64,000 nt of DNA from Stramentimicrobium sp964433555. Lineage in GTDB: Bacteria > Atribacterota > Phoenicimicrobiia > Phoenicimicrobiales > Stramentimicrobiaceae. The DNA is taken from assembly GCA_964433555.1 (NCBI GenBank), contig CAYSRG010000004.1, forward strand, positions 50,842 through 114,841, given 5' to 3'. The position numbers and the translations under genes are program-made. Of this stretch, positions 54,888 to 61,198 are shown piece after piece; the first letter of the stretch is position 1; every line of letters begins with the position of its first letter. The notes beneath the pieces are model-generated. The model was not told the DNA's origin and made no database searches. It saw nothing but the letters and a program-made list of their open reading frames with translations.

Positions 54888-55083
54888 TAAAGATACTGCT
54901 TGCTAAAATTAGAGCAGTAGTTATTAGAAATATTTGAGGCAATCTAAACTTACCAAATTTTTTAAAATTTGCTTGCTATTGATAGCATAGATATATAGTA
55001 TGTATTATAATAATGAAATATAGATAATAAAAAACTGAGATGATATTGAGCCTGGAATGAATTCTGGATAAGGAGTGCGATAT

Positions 55084-56568
55084 TTGTCTATTAGAAAATA
55101 CAATACTCATTGTTTTGGTCATCACTTTAAGAAAAAAAGAGAATTAAAAACAAATAGTAAAATATTATTTTCTAAGCGAGGATTATTATCTGTTATTGCT
55201 ATTGCTATAATTTTAATACTGGCAGGAATGAAGTTATTTTTAGATATACCGAAAATTTCAAAAAGATCATCAATATCTGGAGAAAATTCCGAAGAAATAT
55301 CTTGGCAGGCTTCGGGAAAAGTCTCGGAATTTGAAGAACAAAACATTACTGAACCGGAGAAAAAAGGATTAGCAGAAGGGGTTACCGAATATGAGGATGA
55401 GTTTAGTGCGGTAGCGCTCAATCTGGAACGACTGGATTTAGAAAGATTGAACCTGAGATATCAGGAAGCCAATAAAGAGATGGATATTAAGAAATTTTCC
55501 GGCATGCTGAATTCAGGAGAAACACTCTATGAGCATCTGGTTAAGGTCGGGATTGTGCCTTCTGAAATTCTACGCTTGGGTGAAAAGGTGCAATCAATAG
55601 TTGATATCAGTCGATTAAACGCAGGAACAAGATTTGCTGTTCATTATAATAGTGAGGGCAAAATAGTTCAGTTTGATTATCAACCTAATCAGCTGGATAC
55701 CTATTATATCAAAATTCCCGATAATGAACTGAGTCACATAGAGGTGATTAAAGAGGAGATATTCCGGGAAATTGTCTGTATTGAAGGAGAGATTGAGAGT
55801 TCGCTCTATCAAGCAATGATTAATCATTGTAATTCTGGTCAGCTGGCAATTCAGCTGGCAGAAATTTTTGCCTGGGATATTGACTTCCTGACAGAATGTC
55901 AACAGGGAGATACCTTTAAAATTCTGGTGGAAAGGCTATACCGAGGAGATTTTTATCGTTGGGGGGATATTATGGCAGCGGTTTATGAGGGAGAGATGCT
56001 CAGTTCCCATACCGCTGTTCTTTTTCAGGACCCTTCCGGAAATATTGATTATTATGATAAAGATGGCCGTTGTTTGAGAAAGGTATTTTTGAGGGCACCC
56101 CTTAATTATAAGTATATCAGTTCGCATTATACCGAAAGCAGATACCATCCTATATTGAGAATATGGCGTCCTCACCTGGCTATAGATTATGCCGCTCCTA
56201 CCGGAACCCCCGTAGTAGCAATAGGAGCCGGTACTGTAATTTCCAGATATTATGATAAGGGGGGTTATGGAAATTATGTGGAAATAAGACATCCCAATGG
56301 CTATGTTACCGGTTATGGTCATCTTTCAAAATTTGCCCAGGGACTGCAAGTGGGAAAACGGATTGACCAGGGCGAGATTATTGGTTATGTGGGAGCAACG
56401 GGATTGGCTACCGGACCCCATCTGGATTTTTCCATTAGTAAAGAGGGGGAAAGAATTAATTTTCTGGAATTAAAATTACCACCAGCCAGTTCGGTAAGTA
56501 CAGAATACTGGGAAGATTTTAACCTGGTGAAGAAAAATTATCTTTCTATTTTAAAAGAAGAGCTATAG
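55084..56568 (+). CDS. M23 family peptidase with N-terminal membrane anchor
   Basis: A 494-residue, membrane-anchored peptidoglycan endopeptidase. One hydrophobic helix (about 34-54) anchors it. The middle region (about 130-340) resembles the LysM/OapA-like domains of MepM-type proteins. The C-terminal LytM domain has HLAIDYAAPTGTPV near 374 (metal His and Asp), GYGHLSKF near 428 and GPHLDFSI near 463. The first metal motif is slightly altered compared with HxGxD. The start is TTG 55084 with AAGGAG 8 nt upstream; GTG 55075 overlaps that site. Confidence 0.92.
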   Translation: MSIRKYNTHCFGHHFKKKRELKTNSKILFSKRGLLSVIAIAIILILAGMKLFLDIPKISKRSSISGENSEEISWQASGKVSEFEEQNITEPEKKGLAEGVTEYEDEFSAVALNLERLDLERLNLRYQEANKEMDIKKFSGMLNSGETLYEHLVKVGIVPSEILRLGEKVQSIVDISRLNAGTRFAVHYNSEGKIVQFDYQPNQLDTYYIKIPDNELSHIEVIKEEIFREIVCIEGEIESSLYQAMINHCNSGQLAIQLAEIFAWDIDFLTECQQGDTFKILVERLYRGDFYRWGDIMAAVYEGEMLSSHTAVLFQDPSGNIDYYDKDGRCLRKVFLRAPLNYKYISSHYTESRYHPILRIWRPHLAIDYAAPTGTPVVAIGAGTVISRYYDKGGYGNYVEIRHPNGYVTGYGHLSKFAQGLQVGKRIDQGEIIGYVGATGLATGPHLDFSISKEGERINFLELKLPPASSVSTEYWEDFNLVKKNYLSILKEEL

Positions 56569-56628
56569 TTTTTTATATTTCTTAGTTCTGAAGATAAAAT
56601 TAATATTAAATTAGGAAGGAGAATAGAA

Positions 56629-57552
56629 ATGAAACTGAATAAGTCAAGAATGGGATTTTATCCCATAATATTATTATTGGTCATATTATTTCAGCTGATT
56701 TGTGGCAATAGCTTAGCGCAGCAGGTACGGATTTATAGTGATACCACAACGGAGGCAGTAGAATATCTACAAGAAGCAGTAGAGAAGATGGAGGAAGCAC
56801 TGGCTACTTACCAGGGTGTCAATTATCCGGGGAGAAAATTGTGGACGGAAGCAATTGGTTTAGCACAACAAGCAATAGCCATAGATCCGGATTTTGTAGA
56901 AGCGCACTATTACCTGGCTTTAATGTATCAACATACCAACTGGTATTATCGCGAAGCAGAACAATGGAACAAATACCTGAACTTTATCGAGAGAACTGAT
57001 TTGACCTCTCCTCAGGTCAAACAGAACTTAGCTTATGCCTATTACCGTTTAGGTTATAACTCTTACGAAAAAGGAGATTACGAACAGAGTCTTATTCATT
57101 TTTTGAATTCTATTAAGGAATATCCGGATTTAATTGATTCCAATTATTGGGCTGCCCGGGTGTTTTACGAAAACGATGATTTGGAAAATTCCTTGTTTTA
57201 TTGGCGCAGAGTACTGGAATTAGATCCAAATTATCCCCGAGCACAGTATTTTTATGATAAAGTAGATGCTTCTATCAAGTATGGCAAGGAAGCATATAAC
57301 TGGTATGAACAGGGTTACAATGAATATGAGAAAATGAACTATGGTCGTGCAATTGATAGCTACCGGGAAGCAATTAGATTAAATCACAGATTTGTTGAGG
57401 CTTATTACTGGCTGGCGAGGGTCTATTTTGATACTGGGGATTATCAGCAAGCCATTCATTATTATAGGCAAGTACTGAACCTACAACCTGATAATGCCAG
57501 GGCTGATTATTGGTTAAAAGAAGCGCAGCGGAGATTGGAAGGAAAAAAATAA
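56629..57552 (+). CDS. Secreted TPR-repeat protein
   Basis: A 307-residue protein with a signal peptide (about 1-31) and several tetratricopeptide repeats. Clear repeats start near residues 85 (AIAIDPDFVEAHYYLALMYQ), 140, 180 (LELDPNYPRAQYFY) and 230 to 290 (AIRLNHRFVEAYYWLARVYF, then LNLQPDNARADYWL). Such proteins scaffold other periplasmic or surface proteins. AGGAAGGAG precedes ATG 56629. It is followed by the riboswitch-lipoprotein region, with 370 nt of non-coding sequence between. Confidence 0.9.
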   Translation: MKLNKSRMGFYPIILLLVILFQLICGNSLAQQVRIYSDTTTEAVEYLQEAVEKMEEALATYQGVNYPGRKLWTEAIGLAQQAIAIDPDFVEAHYYLALMYQHTNWYYREAEQWNKYLNFIERTDLTSPQVKQNLAYAYYRLGYNSYEKGDYEQSLIHFLNSIKEYPDLIDSNYWAARVFYENDDLENSLFYWRRVLELDPNYPRAQYFYDKVDASIKYGKEAYNWYEQGYNEYEKMNYGRAIDSYREAIRLNHRFVEAYYWLARVYFDTGDYQQAIHYYRQVLNLQPDNARADYWLKEAQRRLEGKK

Positions 57553-57903
57553 GTTAAGATAGCAGGGCATTATCTTAATTGAATAAAATAAATTATAAGA
57601 TAGGAATAGGAAATAGTTTATTTTAATTTTTTAATCAAAACTACTTCCTAATCTTATATATCTTATTTGTTTTCTGGTGAAAAGAATGGTATTATATAAA
57701 TAGTTATAATATATCTGTGAACATTTTTTGATTATTTTAAATTTTTTTATGGAATTAATGTCTAAAAAATATTCAATTAGGGAATAATTTTAATAATAAA
57801 TAAAATTATACTATTGAATATTCCATTAATTCTTGGAAAATAGTTTAAAGGTAAGAAGTATTAACTTCACAAAATTTTAGCAGAATAATAACAGATTATA
57901 GAA

Positions 57904-57980
57904 GAGGTGATGCCTATCGCATGAGAAATAAAAAGTTGAAAAAGGTAAACTGCCCAAAAGGGCAGGACGCAAAGTTTTGG
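57904..57980 (+). repeat. 77-nt leader segment identical to 60923-60999
   Basis: The segment runs from GAGGTGATGCC through the 5' half of the aptamer to TTTTGG and is identical in both copies. The 26 nt upstream of P1 are included, which aptamer structure alone does not require. They contain a ribosome-binding-like GAGGTG, a 4-codon ORF (ATG CCT ATC GCA TGA) and an overlapping second start ATG. Confidence 0.9.
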
Positions 57981-58034
57981 ATCTAAGGTCTGTAGAATCC
58001 TACAGGCTATGATTGCCAAACTACCGACTTTTTG
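57930..58034 (+). promoter_or_regulatory. GEMM-I (cyclic-di-GMP type) riboswitch, first copy
   Basis: The aptamer matches GEMM-I: P1 from AAAAAGTTG (57930-57938) with CGACTTTTT (58025-58033), then GGTAAAC, the P2 hairpin CTGCCC-AAAA-GGGCAG (57950-57965), the conserved GGACGCAAAG (57965-57974), a P3 stem (CTGTAG/CTACAG) and GCCAAACTACCGAC. The base equivalent to the selectivity position is G57945, which predicts c-di-GMP rather than cyclic GMP-AMP. The P2 tetraloop is AAAA, not a GNRA loop. It lies 100 nt before a large lipoprotein gene, with a terminator between. Confidence 0.88.
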
Positions 58035-58047
58035 TTATTTATATTTA

Positions 58048-58078
58048 CCCCTGCAGGTTACACCTGAGGGGTTTTTTT
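58048..58078 (+). terminator. Riboswitch expression-platform terminator, first copy
   Basis: CCCCT (58048-58052) pairs with AGGGG (58067-58071), extended by CAGG/CCTG inside, and seven T residues follow. TTTACC (58044-58049), overlapping its 5' arm, could instead pair with GGTAAA in the aptamer (57944-57949), giving an alternative antiterminator. Ligand binding would then favour termination. Confidence 0.85.
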
Positions 58079-58126
58079 GGATGTTAAGTAGTAAAAAATA
58101 TAAATAATGAAAAGGAGATTTTCAAA

Positions 58127-60556
58127 ATGAAAGACTTACGAGTATTCTTACCCGTTTTATTACTGATTATAATTGTGTTATTACTAACCGGCTGTGGTGG
58201 ATTTGTTCCATCTCCCGGTACCACCGAGGAGGATGTCACTACCATAGCAGGCCAGATCAAGATGCCCTTAATCTGTTGTGATACCTTATCTGGGAAAACC
58301 GATAGCCTATCCCGAGAAACCGGTTGTGATGAGACCGAACTATGGCCTGTTACCCCGGGTGCTATCGTAGAGCTGAAATCTGCCGAGAAGGGTAAATGCA
58401 ACAAAGTACTGGATACCACTATTACCGATGAAACCGGTAACTATGTCTTTGAGGATGTCAAACCCGGACTTTACCTCATCACTGCCTATTGTCCGATAGA
58501 AGGTGATCAAGGATTTCTTACTAAAGATGTCGCCGAGAAGCTTTCAGGACAGGCATTTGATGCCGGTATTCCTGATTGTACCTCTACTGCCTTAGCCTTG
58601 GTCATCGAGAAGATCAACAACTGCTATAATGACTGGTATCAGTGTTTTAACAAATATTCTGCTATCTACAGAACAGTAGAAGATATTGCCTCTGATATAG
58701 TTACGGTTGATATCCCGGCTATTATGGGTCATGAGAACTTTGGCAACTACTGTGATGATAATATCTACGGATTAGTTGACATGATCTGCGAGTGGAGCTG
58801 TTGTCAGTCTCCTGGTGCTACCGGCGGCGGTGGTGGTAATGGTGATCCAACACCAAGGTATAGCTTAACTATGGCCGTAAATCCCGAAGGCAGTGGAACA
58901 GCAACTGATGAAACTGGCACCAGCCCCTATAAATCAGGCACCACAGTGAATATTTCCGCGGCAGCTAAGGAAGGTTGGAAGTTTGTCAACTGGACTTCAG
59001 TTGCCGATGCCGAGAAAGCACCATTGACTAAGGCCAGCCGCTTGATAAGTAAAGCAGTGGTAGGTTCTTTTGCTGAGGAAGGCAATCCTGATTCTACCTT
59101 TACCATGCCCGCTCAGAATGTAACGGTTATAGCGAACTTTGAGGCTATCCAGCCCCCCGATTACACCGTTACTTTATCTGTTGATCCTGAGGGTGCTGGA
59201 ACAACATCTGGTGGGGGAACCTATAATGAAGATGACTCTGTTGACATAGGAGCTACTGCTAATGCTGGTTACACTTTCATCAACTGGACGGATGATGATG
59301 ACAGTGATGTGGTGGTTTCTACAGATGTCAGCTACAACTTTACCATGCCGGCAGCTGATGTAAACTACACTGCTCACTTTAGTTGTCCTGCCTTTGCTGA
59401 CCCCGGTTTGGTAATTGATATGGAAAAGCAAGAACAAGTTAGGTCCACTATACCTATGCCGTTGGAGTTATGTATGGATGAATGCGCGATTATCAATTCG
59501 GTAACCATCAAATACCAGTGTAGCGAACTTAACGAAGTAATTGAAGATCTTACTGATGACAGATTAGAATGGACTTATGATGATGCCAAAATCAGTTTTG
59601 ATCTGGAAACCGGTCAGGTCTGTCTGATTGGAGGTTACGAAACAGGTAGTGCTGGTAAGTACACCATTTCAGCTACCTATACAGATCCCTGTGGAGGTGA
59701 GGTAAGTGGTTCGGTAGAAGTTGAATTTATAGATTGTAGATGTACAGAGCTGATTGCTAATGCCGGGGAAGATCAGTGCATTCAAATTGCCTGTGCATCC
59801 GAAGTGGTAGTAGACTTTGACGGATCCGGTTCTTCAGGTACGAATCTGACTTATGAATGGGATTTCGGTGATGGATCTAGTGAATATGATGCTGGAGCAA
59901 CTCCGAGCCATACTTATACTGCTGCAGGTACTTATGAAGTGGAATTAACCGTAACTGATAGCTGTAATAATAGTTATTCTGATACCTTAGAGGTAACAAT
60001 TCACAGTGCCTGCGGGAACTTGCCGGCTCAATTGACTGTTTCTAGTAGTGAAACTTCTTTCAGTAGATATCTCAAGGTGTATTTCAGTGATGCTGGTGGT
60101 GATATTCTAGAAGGCAATAAGTATTATGGATGGTGTGCTGATGAAACCAAAGAAGGATTTCCTATAAATGGTGATACATTATATGCTTATTGTACTTTAG
60201 AGTTGGATACTTACTGGCCAAATATTAATTGGATTGTGAATAATAGAAGTGATTATAACAGAATGGAAGTTCAGTATGCTATCTGGTACTTCATCCATCA
60301 TAATGGGGAGGGTGTAAAGGATTATACAAATGGCTTACCTTATAACCTTATGGAATATCATAAGAGTGATATAGAAGCGTTAATAAACGCAGCTATGTCA
60401 CATACTACTTTCTGTCCGGCTGTAGGTGAGCAATATGTTGTTCTGCTTACCTTCAATCTGATTGATTCTTATGGTAGTCTATATAAGTGTCCGCCTTCTC
60501 ACGAACAGAATATTATGATTGAGGTTACCAGAATAAACCATTGCACATCTTTCTAA
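58127..60556 (+). CDS. Large lipoprotein with cysteine-rich N-terminal cassette, InlB-like, PKD and TQXA-like domains
   Basis: An 809-residue lipoprotein. The signal peptide ends at the lipobox LLLTGCG (Cys24 region). Residues about 35-205 form a cysteine-rich, CnaB-like cassette (GAIVELKSAEKGKC, GNYVFEDVKPGLYLITAYC). Then come two divergent InlB-type repeats (VNPEGSGTATDE, WTS; VDPEGAGTTSG, WTD) at about 240-415, a further beta domain, and a PKD domain (FDGSGSSGTNLTYEWDFGDG, about 565-625). The C-terminal 180 residues contain GWCADET (Cys670) and VQYAIWYF (Gln716), recalling thioester (TQXA) domains. It is controlled by the upstream riboswitch and is likely surface-exposed, perhaps an adhesin. 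Confidence 0.88.
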   Translation: MKDLRVFLPVLLLIIIVLLLTGCGGFVPSPGTTEEDVTTIAGQIKMPLICCDTLSGKTDSLSRETGCDETELWPVTPGAIVELKSAEKGKCNKVLDTTITDETGNYVFEDVKPGLYLITAYCPIEGDQGFLTKDVAEKLSGQAFDAGIPDCTSTALALVIEKINNCYNDWYQCFNKYSAIYRTVEDIASDIVTVDIPAIMGHENFGNYCDDNIYGLVDMICEWSCCQSPGATGGGGGNGDPTPRYSLTMAVNPEGSGTATDETGTSPYKSGTTVNISAAAKEGWKFVNWTSVADAEKAPLTKASRLISKAVVGSFAEEGNPDSTFTMPAQNVTVIANFEAIQPPDYTVTLSVDPEGAGTTSGGGTYNEDDSVDIGATANAGYTFINWTDDDDSDVVVSTDVSYNFTMPAADVNYTAHFSCPAFADPGLVIDMEKQEQVRSTIPMPLELCMDECAIINSVTIKYQCSELNEVIEDLTDDRLEWTYDDAKISFDLETGQVCLIGGYETGSAGKYTISATYTDPCGGEVSGSVEVEFIDCRCTELIANAGEDQCIQIACASEVVVDFDGSGSSGTNLTYEWDFGDGSSEYDAGATPSHTYTAAGTYEVELTVTDSCNNSYSDTLEVTIHSACGNLPAQLTVSSSETSFSRYLKVYFSDAGGDILEGNKYYGWCADETKEGFPINGDTLYAYCTLELDTYWPNINWIVNNRSDYNRMEVQYAIWYFIHHNGEGVKDYTNGLPYNLMEYHKSDIEALINAAMSHTTFCPAVGEQYVVLLTFNLIDSYGSLYKCPPSHEQNIMIEVTRINHCTSF

Positions 60557-60612
60557 GACATAAACAGATATAGATTACTGTTACTGATATTATAAGGAAT
60601 AAGGAAAATGTA

Positions 60613-60654
60613 AGAATGACACCTTGCTGAGTTTTCTCGGTGAGGTGTCATTCT
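60613..60654 (+). terminator. Strong hairpin after the first lipoprotein gene
   Basis: AGAATGACACCT (60613-60624) pairs exactly with AGGTGTCATTCT (60643-60654), and the stem continues through wobble pairs to a TTTT loop, about 19 bp in all. No T-run follows, so it may end transcription inefficiently, or act as a 3'-end stabiliser. Confidence 0.6.
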
Positions 60655-60948
60655 ATAGTGTATGATTTTATTAATTTATAATTAAAAGGAAAAAGTAAGT
60701 ACAGACTATATTATTTAGTGCCTCTCAGAAGCCAAAGCGGACCAGCTGTTATGTTATATTTATATAATTTATGAGTATTTATTCTGTTATTATTTTTTGA
60801 AAATATTGTGTCTAAAAGGTCTTAATTTAGGGAATAATATATTATAAATTAGGAATAATCGGTTGTTAAATTGTGGTCTGATTTGATTTATAGAATAGAT
60901 TTAACTATAGAAGATTAAAAGGGAGGTGATGCCTATCGCATGAGAAAT

Positions 60949-61089
60949 AAAAAGTTGAAAAAGGTAAACTGCCCAAAAGGGCAGGACGCAAAGTTTTGGG
61001 TCTACGGTTTGTGCTGAAAATCCAGCCTCATTTTTTCATAAAATATAATTTCTGCTACAGACTATGATTGCCAAACTGCCGACTTTTTG
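60949..61089 (+). promoter_or_regulatory. GEMM-I (cyclic-di-GMP type) riboswitch, second copy with enlarged P3
   Basis: A second aptamer with P1 AAAAAGTTG (60949-60957) and CGACTTTTT (61080-61088), an identical P2 hairpin and GGACGCAAAG core, and GCCAAACTGCCGAC. The selectivity base is G60964, again predicting c-di-GMP. It is 36 nt longer than the first copy: P3 is expanded and includes a small GCTG/CCAGC hairpin (about 61012-61026) and an AT-rich stretch. It controls the second lipoprotein gene at 61199. Confidence 0.86.
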
Positions 61090-61101
61090 TTATTTATATT
61101 T

Positions 61102-61129
61102 ACCCCATAGGATTGCCTCTGGGGTTTTT
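61102..61129 (+). terminator. Riboswitch expression-platform terminator, second copy
   Basis: ACCCC (61102-61106) pairs with GGGGT (61121-61125), with inner AGG/CCT pairing, and a T-run follows. As in the first copy, TTTACC overlaps the 5' arm and could pair with GGTAAA of the aptamer. Confidence 0.83.
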
Positions 61130-61198
61130 GCTTTCTTAGTATTACTGGCAAAAAAATACAGGAAATAAATATAAATAATGAAAAGGAGAATTAGAATA

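Noticed and set aside
57921..57986. A 21-codon ORF within the first riboswitch taken as a gene
   Set aside because: It overlaps the conserved aptamer and its reading after the core differs between copies; better viewed as leader sequence.
57930..58034. Cyclic GMP-AMP specificity of the GEMM aptamers
   Set aside because: The position that is A in cGAMP-selective forms reads as G in both copies by eye alignment.
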